Part shown: one piece after another, positions 18,317 to 28,458 of the stretch
How positions within the stretch are numbered: position 1 is the first letter of the stretch
Layout: each line of letters opens with the position of its first letter
Assembly: GCA_902625725.1 (NCBI GenBank)
Contig: CACOCY010000010.1
Coordinates: 1-64,000 of the forward strand
DNA length: 64,000 nucleotides
Reading direction: 5' to 3'
From: an uncultured SAR116 cluster alpha proteobacterium
GTDB taxonomy: Bacteria; Pseudomonadota; Alphaproteobacteria; Puniceispirillales; Puniceispirillaceae
The notes under the pieces: model-generated
What the model was told of the DNA's origin: nothing
The model's database searches: none
The model's input: the letters and a program-made list of their open reading frames with translations, nothing else
Program-made: the position numbers and the translations under genes

Positions 18317-19426
18317 ATGCAATTGACAAATATTTCTCAACAAATGACAGCTAAAATTGACACAGCTGTAACTACATTAAGGCGCGGGTCTATGGTAATG
18401 ATACGCGATCAAATTGGGCGTGCTGGTTTTATAAGGGCCGCTGAATTTGCTGATTTTGAGTTACCAGAAATTCCAAACTTAAAACAAATTACTCCTACGT
18501 TGTGTTTAACTAAACAACATGTTGCGTTTTTTAGACCAGAGACCTCATCTGATAGGCCGGTTTTCAGTCTCACAGCAAACTCTCTCACAAAAACGCAAAT
18601 ATTGGGATTATCCCTTGGTGAATCTCAACTATTGCCACAAAATGCTGTTTTGCTTCCCGAACACAAAAATTCGCTGGCAGATTTAGCTGTTAAAGTTATA
18701 AAATTTGCTAAATTATTGCCTTCCTCTCTCTTATATCGTTTGCCGACCACGGATATTTTCAAACAGGAAAGACTTTTTTTACCATTTCAAGCACCGTTTT
18801 TAGAGTTTTCTGATATTGAAAATCTATCAAGCATCCAATCATCTTTGTCAATTAGCATTGAAGCAGATTTGCCTCTAAAAAAAGCTCCAAATTCTAGAAT
18901 AATTATGTTTCGAAATGGTGGTGGAAGAGAGGAACATTTCGCCATTATTGTTGGTGATGGGCTAAGCGCTGAAGAACCCTTGGTGAGGTTACACTCTCAA
19001 TGTCTTACAGGCGACGTTTTAGGTTCATTAAAATGCGATTGTGGTGACCAGCTTGAAGCCGCTCTTGCAATGATGAGTAAAGAGGGCGCCGGTGTTTTAC
19101 TCTATTTGGCTCAAGAGGGAAGAGACATAGGTCTTCTAAACAAAATTCGTGCCTATGCTCTTCAAGATGCTGGTCTTGATACCGTAGAAGCTAATCACAG
19201 CCTTGGATTTGGTACCGATGAAAGAGGGTTTGAAACAGCGGCTGAAATGCTAAAATTACTAAAACTTCATAAAATAAAATTACTTACCAACAATCCAGAC
19301 AAGGTAAAGCAATTATCAGATTTTGGGGTTAATGTAATAGAAAGGTTATCTTTGTATATGCCTACAAACCAGCATAATGAATATTATATGAGGGTAAAAA
19401 AAGAAAAAACCGGACATCTTTTTTAA
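18317..19426 (+). CDS. ribA: GTP cyclohydrolase II with long N-terminal domain
   Basis: First enzyme of riboflavin synthesis, opening GTP to the diaminopyrimidine. The catalytic domain fills the C-terminal half: VRLHSQCLTGDVLGSLKCDC supplies the zinc cysteines, LYLAQEGRDIGLLNKIRAY the catalytic region, and LLTNNPDKVKQLSDFGV the end of the core. The first ~190 residues (TTLRRGSMVMIRDQIGRAG onward) resemble a decayed RibB-like domain, as in other alphaproteobacterial RibA of this size (369 residues). AGG precedes the ATG. It converges on yggS. Confidence 0.93.
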   Translation: MQLTNISQQMTAKIDTAVTTLRRGSMVMIRDQIGRAGFIRAAEFADFELPEIPNLKQITPTLCLTKQHVAFFRPETSSDRPVFSLTANSLTKTQILGLSLGESQLLPQNAVLLPEHKNSLADLAVKVIKFAKLLPSSLLYRLPTTDIFKQERLFLPFQAPFLEFSDIENLSSIQSSLSISIEADLPLKKAPNSRIIMFRNGGGREEHFAIIVGDGLSAEEPLVRLHSQCLTGDVLGSLKCDCGDQLEAALAMMSKEGAGVLLYLAQEGRDIGLLNKIRAYALQDAGLDTVEANHSLGFGTDERGFETAAEMLKLLKLHKIKLLTNNPDKVKQLSDFGVNVIERLSLYMPTNQHNEYYMRVKKEKTGHLF

Positions 19427-19462
19427 AAAGCATATGAAAAGGAATTATTGTTGATAATATAC

Positions 19463-20143
19463 TTAACGTGTTCTTTCACCAAAAATTGCTGACCCTATTC
19501 GAATGTGGGTGGCCCCTAACCGGATTGCATCTTCGAAATCTGAACTCATGCCCATTGATAAGCATTTAAGACCTGCAGCCGAGGCTAATTTTTTTAAATA
19601 TCCGAAATGAGGACTAGCATCTTCATTTACCGGCGGGATACACATAAAACCTAATATTGGAATATCATAATCATGTGAACACATATCAGCAAATGCGAGA
19701 GCTTGACTAGGATCAATGCCAGATTTTTGTTCCTCATAACCCGTATTAATCTGAATGAAACATTCTAACCTTTTGTTTTGCTTTTTCATCTCCGAGGATA
19801 TTGTTTTTGCAATTTTCTCTCTATCTATAGTGTGAATTACGTCAAAAAGTCGAACTGCATCTGCAGCTTTATTACTTTGCAGTGAGCCTACGAGATGAAG
19901 TTTAAGGTCCGCATATAAGGGCTTAATTGGTAACCACCTGGATAACGCTTCTTGAACTTGATTTTCCCCATAAACCCTCAAACCGTTATTCAAAGACGTC
20001 TGAACCCGCTCCAGCTCTTGTCTTTTTGAAACAGCTATCAACTCAACGTCTTGGCGGTCTCTTGATGCCTGGTTACATGCCTTTTGAATTCTTTTCTCAA
20101 TATCGATATGATTCGAAATAATTTTTTGAATGCCAAATTGCAT
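19463..20143 (-). CDS. yggS: YggS/PROSC-family pyridoxal phosphate homeostasis protein
   Basis: Single-domain PLP-binding barrel that buffers PLP and has no known catalytic activity. LIAVSKRQELERVQ holds the PLP lysine, YGENQVQEALSRW follows, and LHLVGSLQSNKAAD, LSMGMSSDFEDAIRLGATHI and RIGSAIFGER are the standard later motifs. Length (226 residues) is normal. AAAGGCGAG precedes the ATG. It converges on ribA with 36 bases between stops. In alphaproteobacteria yggS often lies near leuS and the DUF3576 gene, as here. Confidence 0.94.
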   Translation of the reverse strand: MQFGIQKIISNHIDIEKRIQKACNQASRDRQDVELIAVSKRQELERVQTSLNNGLRVYGENQVQEALSRWLPIKPLYADLKLHLVGSLQSNKAADAVRLFDVIHTIDREKIAKTISSEMKKQNKRLECFIQINTGYEEQKSGIDPSQALAFADMCSHDYDIPILGFMCIPPVNEDASPHFGYLKKLASAAGLKCLSMGMSSDFEDAIRLGATHIRIGSAIFGERTR

Positions 20144-20414
20144 TGCTCGCCTTTTTCTCTTTTATCAGTTAATTTAAAAATAGCGTATGTTTTTCTATAA
20201 CCAACATAGATCCAAAAATATTACTTTATTTTTTATACAAAAATTTATTTACAGAATAAATATGCTCAATAATACGACAGTGTTGTTGTAAATTTACCAC
20301 AGTTTAACTTTTAAATTACAAATTTTTTATAATTAATGATTATTTGTTCTTCGATTTTTCTATATTTTAATAATCGGTTAATTCTGACCTTAATACGTTT
20401 ATATGGAGATCTTT

Positions 20415-21389
20415 ATGCGTAAAATTTTACTTGCTTCTACAGCCTTGGTTGCTGTAGCAGGAATATCTGCAGCTTCTGCAGAAATTTCATTTTCCGGTAG
20501 CGCTGACTTTACTTATACGTCAATATCCGACGATCAAACAGACAACGCAACAGCCGGTGAAAATGGAACTAGCATGTCTGCTGACTCACAGTTGGCGGCA
20601 TCTTACTCAACAACAACAGATACCGGACTTTCAATTTCTGTAGCATATGATGTAGATGCTAACTCAGGTGACTGGTCAATTGCTGGTGATTGGGGTACAT
20701 TTACATTTGACGAAGGCTCTGAGGCAATGGGAACTGGTGCAGGTGATGCAGACAGTGTATCCAACATGAGCTTTGGTATGTCACCAGACTACGGTGGGGG
20801 CAACGGTATCAGTGGTGGAATCATTGCTTACAGCAATACCCTTGGTCCAATCTCATTTGGAATTGGCATGGGTGACGGTGGTACTACCGATGCAGCTAAC
20901 GAAACATCATATGGTGTATCTTACTCCGCATCCGTAAATGGCGCCGACGTATCAATTGGATATGCAGCTGCAAATTCTGGTGCTTCCAACACAGCTAATG
21001 CTTCTACAGATTCCAATCAATCATCAATGAATGTTGGTGTGACTGTAGGTTCAATTGGAGTAGCTATGGCTCAGAATTCATCAAAAACAGATCGTAATGA
21101 TGATAACGCTTCAGCTACAGGTACAACAGACATGAAGTCAACCAACTTTGGCCTAACATATGCTGTGTCAGATAGTCTTACACTTGAGGCAGCTTCAATA
21201 GCAGCTTCAGGAACAATAGCAGGCGATGCTACTTATAAGTATGACGAGTCTGCATATGGTGTTGCTTATACAATCGCTAGTGGATTAAGCTTAACAGTAA
21301 GTTATTCAGATTTCACACAGTCAGGTGGTTCTGCAATAACAGATACATCTGGTTCAGCAACGATGGTAGATTTATCAGTTTCCTTCTAA
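20415..21389 (+). CDS. outer-membrane porin (alphaproteobacterial type)
   Basis: Beta-barrel pore for small solutes. The signal peptide MRKILLASTALVAVAGISA ends with A-S-A at residues 20-22, and the mature chain opens EISFSGSADFTY. The protein then alternates short polar/aromatic strands and ends in Phe (VDLSVSF), the usual outer-membrane insertion signal. ATG 20415 is chosen because GGAG (20405-20408) lies 6 bases before it; ATG 20403 overlaps that site. The mature chain is acidic and poor in Lys/Arg, as in marine porins. It is a single-gene unit with its own terminator at 21412. Confidence 0.85.
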   Translation: MRKILLASTALVAVAGISAASAEISFSGSADFTYTSISDDQTDNATAGENGTSMSADSQLAASYSTTTDTGLSISVAYDVDANSGDWSIAGDWGTFTFDEGSEAMGTGAGDADSVSNMSFGMSPDYGGGNGISGGIIAYSNTLGPISFGIGMGDGGTTDAANETSYGVSYSASVNGADVSIGYAAANSGASNTANASTDSNQSSMNVGVTVGSIGVAMAQNSSKTDRNDDNASATGTTDMKSTNFGLTYAVSDSLTLEAASIAASGTIAGDATYKYDESAYGVAYTIASGLSLTVSYSDFTQSGGSAITDTSGSATMVDLSVSF

Positions 21390-21411
21390 TTTATTTAGAA
21401 AAAACTAAATT

Positions 21412-21441
21412 AAAGGGGCCAGTTGTCTGGCCCCTTTTTTT
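21412..21441 (+). terminator. rho-independent terminator of the porin gene
   Basis: An 11-bp perfect stem (21412-21422 and 21427-21437, GC-rich core GGGGCCAG/CTGGCCCC) with loop TTGT runs into seven T. It lies 22 bases after the porin stop. It is the clearest intrinsic terminator in the window. Confidence 0.95.
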
Positions 21442-21476
21442 GTTGCATATTGTTTTAACAAAGGAGGTATACATCA

Positions 21477-21977
21477 ATGCTTAAATATCTGGCTATTATT
21501 TTTTTGGTCGCCCTTACCTCATGTACCTCTACAGAACCTGTAACTAGTAATTCGTCAAAGAACAAGTCAGATCCAGGATCAATTATTACAGGAAGAGACA
21601 AACAAGGCATTACGTTAAATGATTTGTCAGGGACTTCAAAAAATAAATCTATAGGAATACCAGTCAACGCCTTATTGTGGAGGGCATCCCTAGATATCGC
21701 GTCTATTTTGCCAATTGATGATATTGATGTCTTTAGTGGTACGCTTCTTACCGACTGGTACAGCTTACCGTCTAAACCGAATGAGCAAATCAAACTAGCA
21801 ATTTTTGTACTAGACCAAGAACTTCGCTCAGATGCTATACGAGTTATTGTTTATATTCAAACGCTCAACAACGGTGTCTGGGAAGACACTGGTATAGATC
21901 AAGAGCTTGCAATACAATTAGAAGATTTAATCCTTACACGAGCACGAGAAATACGCGCATCCTCAAACACAAAATAG
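21477..21977 (+). CDS. DUF3576-family lipoprotein
   Basis: Conserved alphaproteobacterial lipoprotein of unknown function. The signal peptide MLKYLAIIFLVALTSC ends in a lipobox with Cys16, followed by a Ser/Asn/Lys linker. The conserved domain holds VNALLWRASLDIASILP, GTLLTDWYSLPSKPNEQ and LAIFVLDQELRSDAIRV. Length is 166 residues. A strong AAGGAGG (21461-21467) precedes the ATG by 9 bases. It sits directly upstream of leuS (15-base gap), its usual place, so it is probably in the leuS-lptE-holA operon. Outer-membrane location is inferred from the lipobox. Confidence 0.85.
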   Translation: MLKYLAIIFLVALTSCTSTEPVTSNSSKNKSDPGSIITGRDKQGITLNDLSGTSKNKSIGIPVNALLWRASLDIASILPIDDIDVFSGTLLTDWYSLPSKPNEQIKLAIFVLDQELRSDAIRVIVYIQTLNNGVWEDTGIDQELAIQLEDLILTRAREIRASSNTK

Positions 21978-21992
21978 AGTATAGCTGAAATA

Positions 21993-24566
21993 ATGACTGA
22001 TTTTGTTCCATCACAACTTGAGGAAAAATGGCAAATTGCTTGGGAAAAAGAAAAAAGTTTCTGTGCAGAAGATTTTTCTCAAAAACCAAAGTATTACGTG
22101 CTGGAAATGTTTCCGTATCCATCTGGCAGAATACACATGGGTCATGTCCGAAACTATACTCTGGGTGATGTTATAGCAAGATTTAAAAGAGCAAAAGGAT
22201 TTAATGTTCTGCATCCGATGGGATGGGACGCATTTGGATTACCTGCTGAGAATGCAGCAATAGAAAGAAACATTCACCCGGCTGAATGGACAAAGCAAAA
22301 CATAACCTCAATGAAAAACCAACTAAAATCCATGGGGCTGTCTTATGATTGGAAACGTGAATTTGCAACATGTGAGCCCGACTACTTTAAACATGAACAA
22401 TTAATGTTTATAAAGTTCTTAGAGAAGGGTCTTGCCTACCGGAAAGAGTCATGGGTAAATTGGGATCCGATCGAAAAAACCGTTCTTGCGAATGAGCAAG
22501 TAATTGATGGGTGTGGGTGGCGGTCCGGGGTTCCAGTAGAACGTCGCAAATTATCACAGTGGTTTTTAAATATTACACGTTATAATGATGAATTGCTTAA
22601 TTCTATTGAAAAACTAAATGGTTGGCCGGAACGTGTTCGTTTAATGCAGCACAATTGGATTGGAAAATCAGAAGGAGCACAATTAAAATTCAAACTAGAA
22701 AAAGCTATTGACGGTCTAACTGATATTGAAGTTTTTACTACGCGTCCCGACACTATCTATGGCGCCTCTTTTATTGCAGTTTCCCCAAATCATAAATTAG
22801 CAGGACATCTCTCAGCAACAAATTCTGATGTCTCTAAATTTATTAAGGAATGTAATACCCTTGGGACATCTGAGGCTGCGATTGAACAGGCTGAGAAAAA
22901 AGGTTTCGAGACAAAGCTATTTGTGCATCATCCTCTTATAAATGGCTTAAAAGTTCCCGTTTATATCGCTAATTTTGTGCTTATGGACTATGGAACAGGG
23001 GCTATTTTTGGTTGCCCTGCACACGACCAACGCGACCTTGATTTTGCTCGTAAATATAATCTCCCTGTCAAAGAAGTTGTGTGTCCAGACGGTCAAAGTT
23101 CTAAAGAATTTTCTGTAAGTGACGTTGCTTACACCGGCTCCGGAACACTGATTAACTCAGGTGATTGGGACGGTCTTGATATAGAGAAAGCAAAAAAAGT
23201 TGCTATTGATACATTAGAGGCTACGAATTTAGGAACAAGAAAAATAACTTATCGATTGAGAGATTGGGGTGTCTCACGTCAACGATATTGGGGTTGTCCT
23301 ATTCCAATCATTCATTGTCCAAAATGTGGTATAGTTCCTGTCTCAGAAAACGATCTACCTGTAAAACTTCCAAAAAATATTGAATTTGACACACCTGGCA
23401 ATCCCCTTAACTCGCATTCTGAATGGAAACATGTAGCCTGCCCTAAATGTGGAGAAAATGCGGAACGAGAAACTGATACTTTCGATACCTTTTTTGAAAG
23501 CTCTTGGTATTTTTTAAGATTCGTGGATCCAAAATCACAAGATGCCTTTGACAGTAAGAAAGCTGATTATTGGATGCCAGTCGATCAATATATTGGGGGT
23601 GTAGAACACGCAGTTTTGCATCTGCTATATTCAAGATTTTTTACTAGAGCTTTAAGTGATGTTGGATATTTAAATCTTGATGAGCCCTTTTCAGGATTAA
23701 TGACGCAGGGTATGGTTTGTCATCAATCATTTAAAACAGAAAACGGTCAATGGCTTTTCCCTAGTGAGGTTAAGAGGCATGGCAAAGGATTTCTCTCAGT
23801 TTTGGACAACCTTCCAGTTCAAGTAGGTCGCGTCGAAAAAATGAGTAAATCAAAAAGGAATGTTGTCGACCCTGAGGTAATAATAAAAACTTATGGCGCG
23901 GACACCGCTAGATTGTTTATGCTTTCAGACTCTCCGCCTGATAGAGATCTTGAATGGACAGAATCAGGGGTTGAGGGTTCTTTCAGATTTATAAATAAAA
24001 TATATAAACTTACAATAGGCGCGCCAAAAAAACCAAACCATCAAATCAAAAAAAGTGAACTTAATTCTCTTTCTAATGAAGAACTAAATTTAATTAAAAC
24101 TTCGCATCGATCTGTAAGAATAATTGAAGATAATATTGAGCGTTTTTCGTTTAATAAGTGTATCGCACAACTTCATATATTTGTTAATGCTATAACATCA
24201 TTTGATCAAAAGGGAGAAAAAGCAAAACGAATTAAGCATCATGCTTTAGAGCTTTTGGCCCACGTGCTAGCTCCTTTTGTCCCGCACATTGCAGAAGAAC
24301 TATGGTCAAATTTGGGAAATTCAGAGTTTATTTCCTTGTCACAATGGCCAAATATATTTGAAAGTCTCCTTATAGACGATACAGTTGAGGTTGCTGTTCA
24401 GATTAATGGAAAAGTAAGAACCAAGATTAATTTACCTTTAGATCTTCCAAAGGAAAGGGTTGAAGCGGCTGCGTTATCTTTACATGAAGTTAAAAAATAT
24501 ATGGATGGAAGAGAGATAAAGCGGATAATAGTGGTGCCAAACAGGATTGTTAATGTTGTTGGATAA
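21993..24566 (+). CDS. leuS: leucyl-tRNA synthetase
   Basis: Class I synthetase charging tRNA-Leu. The HIGH-type motif is [18 protein letters not shown] near residue 45. The editing domain contains [14 protein letters not shown], and the KMSKS loop is [15 protein letters not shown]. Length (857 residues) is standard. The anticodon-binding domain includes [17 protein letters not shown]. It follows the DUF3576 gene by 15 bases and its last codons overlap the lptE start. Confidence 0.98.
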   Translation: MTDFVPSQLEEKWQIAWEKEKSFCAEDFSQKPKYYVLEMFPYPSGRIHMGHVRNYTLGDVIARFKRAKGFNVLHPMGWDAFGLPAENAAIERNIHPAEWTKQNITSMKNQLKSMGLSYDWKREFATCEPDYFKHEQLMFIKFLEKGLAYRKESWVNWDPIEKTVLANEQVIDGCGWRSGVPVERRKLSQWFLNITRYNDELLNSIEKLNGWPERVRLMQHNWIGKSEGAQLKFKLEKAIDGLTDIEVFTTRPDTIYGASFIAVSPNHKLAGHLSATNSDVSKFIKECNTLGTSEAAIEQAEKKGFETKLFVHHPLINGLKVPVYIANFVLMDYGTGAIFGCPAHDQRDLDFARKYNLPVKEVVCPDGQSSKEFSVSDVAYTGSGTLINSGDWDGLDIEKAKKVAIDTLEATNLGTRKITYRLRDWGVSRQRYWGCPIPIIHCPKCGIVPVSENDLPVKLPKNIEFDTPGNPLNSHSEWKHVACPKCGENAERETDTFDTFFESSWYFLRFVDPKSQDAFDSKKADYWMPVDQYIGGVEHAVLHLLYSRFFTRALSDVGYLNLDEPFSGLMTQGMVCHQSFKTENGQWLFPSEVKRHGKGFLSVLDNLPVQVGRVEKMSKSKRNVVDPEVIIKTYGADTARLFMLSDSPPDRDLEWTESGVEGSFRFINKIYKLTIGAPKKPNHQIKKSELNSLSNEELNLIKTSHRSVRIIEDNIERFSFNKCIAQLHIFVNAITSFDQKGEKAKRIKHHALELLAHVLAPFVPHIAEELWSNLGNSEFISLSQWPNIFESLLIDDTVEVAVQINGKVRTKINLPLDLPKERVEAAALSLHEVKKYMDGREIKRIIVVPNRIVNVVG

Positions 24567-25056
24567 AAATTATTTTCGTTTAACCGCATGCTTGATCATT
24601 TTATCTTTTTGGAGTTGTACCGGAACATTTAATACGGAACGAGACTTGCAGGTAAAAGACAAACTATCCCAAATTACTGCGGATAAACCAACATCTCATA
24701 TAGAGTTATTACTGTATGAAAAATTTAACCAAATTGTTCGCAATTCATCTAGAGATAGTAATTATAAACTTGCATACTCTCTCCTAGTTTCTGACACACA
24801 AACGCTCTCGATCAGACAAAATTCTTCTAATTTGAAGCATACCAGTGTTACAGTAATATTTGAACTAATTGACAGTCGAAATGGAAAAGTTATTCATAAA
24901 GGAAAAATAAGTTCTGAGGCTACATCTGGAGCTGTATCTAGTTTGTATAGTCAGTCAAAATCCAGTAAATTTGCACAAGAACGTTTAGCTATTCTGTTAG
25001 CACAGCGAGTTTATCAAAACTTATACCTATATTTCTTAGAAAATTCAGATAATTAG
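24553..25056 (+). CDS. lptE: LPS-assembly lipoprotein LptE
   Basis: Outer-membrane lipoprotein that plugs the LptD barrel during LPS export. The signal peptide [13 protein letters not shown] ends in a lipobox with Cys22, and the domain that follows has the alternating strands of LptE ([36 protein letters not shown]). Sequence identity in this family is low, so the call rests on length (167 residues), the lipobox and position between leuS and holA, where lptE normally lies. ATG 24553 overlaps the end of leuS by 14 bases; a TTG at 24547 is also possible. Confidence 0.82.
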   Translation: MLLDKNYFRLTACLIILSFWSCTGTFNTERDLQVKDKLSQITADKPTSHIELLLYEKFNQIVRNSSRDSNYKLAYSLLVSDTQTLSIRQNSSNLKHTSVTVIFELIDSRNGKVIHKGKISSEATSGAVSSLYSQSKSSKFAQERLAILLAQRVYQNLYLYFLENSDN

Positions 25057-25068
25057 AAAAATTATAAT

Positions 25069-26100
25069 GTGAAAATCTCAACTAAAGATATAAATTCCTT
25101 AATTAAAAATCCTAGTAAAAATGTATTTGCTTATTTGCTGCATGGTTTAGATGCTGGATTAATTGATGAGCGTACTCAGCAACTGGCTTTATTGTACACC
25201 AATGATCTAGATGACCCTTTTTCCGTTTCTAGATTAACGGGCAAGGAGGTACAGGCTGACGCTGCTTTGCTATCAGATGCCTTAAATGCTGTGCCACTGT
25301 CTGGCACATTAAGAATAGTCATGTTAAGTGGAACAGCAACAGAACTTGCTCCTGCAATTAAATCAAATATTGATAACTTAAATTCTGATTGCAGATTGAT
25401 TATTACTGCTAAAGAAAGCACAAACAAACATAGCCTTGTTACGATGTGCGAGAAACATCCAAAAATTGCATCTATTGCATGTTACCCTGACGAGAATAAA
25501 CAAATCCAAAACTTAGTCTCTGAGACCTTAATTAAACATCAAATAAATATTTCCACAGACCTTGTGAAATATATATCAGAAAAATTGGGAAACGACCGGT
25601 CGATTAATAAAAACGAAATTGAAAAGTTAGCTTTATATGGAGCTACTACAAATAAAATCAGTAAAAAAGAGATCGATAGTCTTTTAGGAGATAATACCTC
25701 TCACTTATTGGATAAAATGTTAAATAATGTCTTTACTGGGAACACTGAGGAACTGGGAATTCTTTTATCAAGAATAAAGTTAGAAGGTATACAACCTATT
25801 GTTATTATACGATTTTTCCAGGCTTATATTAAAGTTCTAATGTTAGTTAACGCCTCCATAGAAACTGGTTTATCAATAGAAGCGGCTATAAATGATATAC
25901 GCCCGCCAATTTATTTTAAAAAAAAACAATCTGTTATTAATCACACAAAAATTTTTTCGATTAAACGCTGCTCTTATCTTTTAGAAAAATTTACACAGTT
26001 AGAAAAAAAATACAAAACAGGTTCTTCTCCAGACCCCTACAGTTTAATTGGTCAATCGTTATTGGGTATAGCAATAAGTTTGTCGCATCAACGCGTTTGA
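25069..26100 (+). CDS. holA: DNA polymerase III delta subunit
   Basis: Clamp-loader subunit that opens the beta clamp. The N-terminal region has FAYLLHGLDAGLIDERTQ, where the delta subunit keeps a degenerate P-loop. Later motifs are LVKYISEKLGNDRSINKNEI and EIEKLALYG, then a helical C-terminal collar. Length (343 residues) is normal. The start is GTG 25069; an overlapping ATG is out of frame. Its stop overlaps the end of parB (convergent) by 13 bases. Confidence 0.92.
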   Translation: MKISTKDINSLIKNPSKNVFAYLLHGLDAGLIDERTQQLALLYTNDLDDPFSVSRLTGKEVQADAALLSDALNAVPLSGTLRIVMLSGTATELAPAIKSNIDNLNSDCRLIITAKESTNKHSLVTMCEKHPKIASIACYPDENKQIQNLVSETLIKHQINISTDLVKYISEKLGNDRSINKNEIEKLALYGATTNKISKKEIDSLLGDNTSHLLDKMLNNVFTGNTEELGILLSRIKLEGIQPIVIIRFFQAYIKVLMLVNASIETGLSIEAAINDIRPPIYFKKKQSVINHTKIFSIKRCSYLLEKFTQLEKKYKTGSSPDPYSLIGQSLLGIAISLSHQRV

Positions 26101-27053
26101 ATACCTATTTTTTTTAACAGCATATCAAATTGTTCAAGAGATGAAACAGACATTTTGATAAACCCTTTTTCAGTTTTTGAGCTCCACGAGATTTTAACTT
26201 TCAGACCTAGTTCATGTTCTATTTTTTCTTCTAATTTTTGATTTTCAACATCTTTTCCGACATTTTGGATTTTTGTTTTTTTGCTGTTTTTCATTCGATC
26301 GTTTATCAGATTTTCAACTTCTCTTGCTGTTAAATTTTGCTTAATAATGTAACTTGCAAGATTATCTATATCATCATGACCAATTATTGGACGTATCTGT
26401 CCTATAGACACCTCATCATTTTCAATTGAAGCTTGTATCCATTCTGGTAGTGTTAATAAACGTAGTAAATTTGCTATATATGGTCTTGATTTACCTATCA
26501 CTGTTGACAATTCTTTTTGTGTATAATCAAATGTCTGGATAAGCTGTTGATACGCCATTGCCTCTTCGATAGATGATAAATCTCGACGCTGAATATTTTC
26601 GACTAATGCTATTTCTGATGCTTCTTGATTAGAAAAGTCTCTAATAATAGCTGGTATTTCATGAATTTTTGCGATTTGCGCCGCTCGCCATCTGCGCTCA
26701 CCTGCGATTAATTGGTACTTATTTTTTGCACCTGCTGAAGGTCGAATTAAAATTGGTTGAATAATACCCTGTTTTAAAAAAGAGTCTGCTAGTTCATTAA
26801 TTGATTTTAGGTCGAATTTTTTTCTTGGCTGCCAAGGTCCTGGGCTTATCCACTCTATCGGAATGTTTTTTAAGGTATTTGCGTCTCTTTCCAAAGATTT
26901 ATTGTAAGAAACATTGTTAAATATATTAGTATTCTGGTTATTCTGAGGAATCTCTTCTAAAACCGTTCGGGCCTCTGAATCACCCAATAAAGTGGATAGA
27001 CCTCGCCCTAACCCGCGCTGCGCTTTTTTTCTTTTTTTTGGCACCTTAGTCAT
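26088..27053 (-). CDS. parB: chromosome partitioning protein ParB
   Basis: CTP-dependent clamp that loads at parS and organises the origin region for segregation. The N-terminal CTPase domain contains YQLIAGERRWRAAQIAKIHE and ALVENIQRRDLSSIEEAMAY; the HTH follows in TQKELSTVIGKSRPYIANLL. The C terminus is the dimerisation domain. Length (321 residues) is normal. It overlaps parA by 4 bases, so the two are translationally coupled. Two parS-like palindromes lie 1.3 and 5.0 kb away, at 28394 and 32059. Confidence 0.97.
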   Translation of the reverse strand: MTKVPKKRKKAQRGLGRGLSTLLGDSEARTVLEEIPQNNQNTNIFNNVSYNKSLERDANTLKNIPIEWISPGPWQPRKKFDLKSINELADSFLKQGIIQPILIRPSAGAKNKYQLIAGERRWRAAQIAKIHEIPAIIRDFSNQEASEIALVENIQRRDLSSIEEAMAYQQLIQTFDYTQKELSTVIGKSRPYIANLLRLLTLPEWIQASIENDEVSIGQIRPIIGHDDIDNLASYIIKQNLTAREVENLINDRMKNSKKTKIQNVGKDVENQKLEEKIEHELGLKVKISWSSKTEKGFIKMSVSSLEQFDMLLKKIGIQTR

Positions 27054-27823
27054 AACCTAACATTCTCCTGTTTTAATAATTCAGCTGCCAAAGATGTATA
27101 AGCTTTGGAACCCGCACAATTTATATCATACATCAAAACAGGTTGACCAAACGAAGGTGCTTCTGAGATCCTTACATTTCGCGGTATAATAGTTTTATAC
27201 ACTTGCTTTCCAAAATGTTCCTTGACATCACTTACAACCATTTCTGACAAGTTGTTCCTGCTATCAAACATAGTTAAAACAATGCCTTGTACTGTTAAAC
27301 TTGGATTCAAGTTTTTCTTTACTAATTCCACTGACCTCAATAGTTGAGCTAAACCCTCAAGAGCATAAAACTCACATTGTAAAGGTACCAAAACAGAGTC
27401 TGAGGCTGATAACGCATTAACAGTAAGCAAACCAAGAGAAGGCGGGCAATCTATAATTATGAAATCATAAGATTTGACTACGGGACGAAGTAACATATCT
27501 AGTATATACTCTCTATTTTCTCTATCCCTCAATTCTACTTCAGCTGCGGCTAAATCTGTATCTGCCGGTATAACAAATAATTTTGGAACAATCGACGACT
27601 TTATAACATCTTTTATTGGCACATTATCTATTAATAAATGATAGATATGAGTACTTCTATTGATGTTTTCGATACCAAAACCTGTGCTCGCGTTACCCTG
27701 AGGATCCAAATCAATAAGCAACACGCTTTTATCACATGCTGCAATTGCTGTTGCTAAATTAACTGCCGTTGTTGTTTTACCGACACCCCCTTTTTGATTA
27801 GCAATAGATATGACCTTAGACAT
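27050..27823 (-). CDS. parA: chromosome partitioning ATPase ParA
   Basis: Walker-type ATPase whose nucleoid gradient moves ParB-parS complexes. It has the deviant Walker A KGGVGKTTTAVNLATA at residues 10-25, LLIDLDPQGNAS (Walker A') and FIIIDCPPSLGLLTVNAL (Walker B). The C-terminal region IIPRNVRISEAPSFGQP is typical of chromosomal ParA. Length (257 residues) fits the small Soj-like type. It lies 9 bases after rsmG in the rsmG-parA-parB operon. Confidence 0.97.
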   Translation of the reverse strand: MSKVISIANQKGGVGKTTTAVNLATAIAACDKSVLLIDLDPQGNASTGFGIENINRSTHIYHLLIDNVPIKDVIKSSIVPKLFVIPADTDLAAAEVELRDRENREYILDMLLRPVVKSYDFIIIDCPPSLGLLTVNALSASDSVLVPLQCEFYALEGLAQLLRSVELVKKNLNPSLTVQGIVLTMFDSRNNLSEMVVSDVKEHFGKQVYKTIIPRNVRISEAPSFGQPVLMYDINCAGSKAYTSLAAELLKQENVRL

Positions 27824-27832
27824 AGCTTTTCC

Positions 27833-28447
27833 TTATATTACGCCATTGAATTGTAGCTCTAGAATACAACCATATTTGGATGTAATAGAAGCATATTTGT
27901 TAGTTATTTGTAATTTCTGTGATGGGCCTAAATTAATCAACTCAGAATTTAAATTTCTTCCTTTTAGAAGAAAAAGTCGTAAATCTGCATGGTGTTGTTT
28001 TTCTGTTAATTTTAATAATTTTGGAATAGGCGCAAATGCTCGAGCAGTAATTATATCAGCTTTCATATTATCCATGTCTTCAAGGCGCTTTTCATGAACG
28101 ACGGCTTTTGAATGAACACGAGATAATACAGTTCTAAGAAAAGCGCACTTTCGATGGTCTGCTTCTACCAAATGCACCTCATGCTCTGTTAAAATAGATA
28201 TTATTGCCCCAGGTAAGCCAGCGCCACTTCCCACATCAAGAATTAAACATGGTTTATTTGGCAAAAATTTGCAGATCTGGGCACAGTCCAAAATGTGTCT
28301 ATCCCAAATATTATTTACTGTTTTTGGCGAAATAAGATTTAAATTTTTTTGCCATTTAAATAATAAATCGTGATAATGTTTAAGTTTTAAAAATGTTTCA
28401 TGTGAAACATTTAATTTATCCATCAAAACGGAACCCGGGTCTATCAT
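27833..28447 (-). CDS. rsmG: 16S rRNA (guanine527-N7)-methyltransferase
   Basis: Methylates G527 of 16S rRNA with SAM. The Rossmann SAM site is ILDVGSGAGLPGAIISIL, with VHLVEADHRKCAFLRTV following. INLISPKTVNNIWDRHILDC is the family N-terminal motif. Length is 204 residues. The peptide VSHET near residue 15 is encoded by a parS-like palindrome (28394-28409), so this part of the gene serves two purposes. A shorter start at Met9 would keep that peptide. It is in the mnmG-rsmG-parA-parB run, 11 bases after mnmG. Confidence 0.95.
   Translation of the reverse strand: MIDPGSVLMDKLNVSHETFLKLKHYHDLLFKWQKNLNLISPKTVNNIWDRHILDCAQICKFLPNKPCLILDVGSGAGLPGAIISILTEHEVHLVEADHRKCAFLRTVLSRVHSKAVVHEKRLEDMDNMKADIITARAFAPIPKLLKLTEKQHHADLRLFLLKGRNLNSELINLGPSQKLQITNKYASITSKYGCILELQFNGVI
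28394..28409. promoter_or_regulatory. parS-like site (ParB loading), inside rsmG
   Basis: TGTTTCATGTGAAACA differs by one base from the consensus bacterial parS TGTTTCACGTGAAACA. It lies in the rsmG coding sequence, 0.6 kb from parA and 6.9 kb from oriC. On the coding strand it specifies Val-Ser-His-Glu-Thr. Confidence 0.85.
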
Positions 28448-28458
28448 ATCGCTATCAA

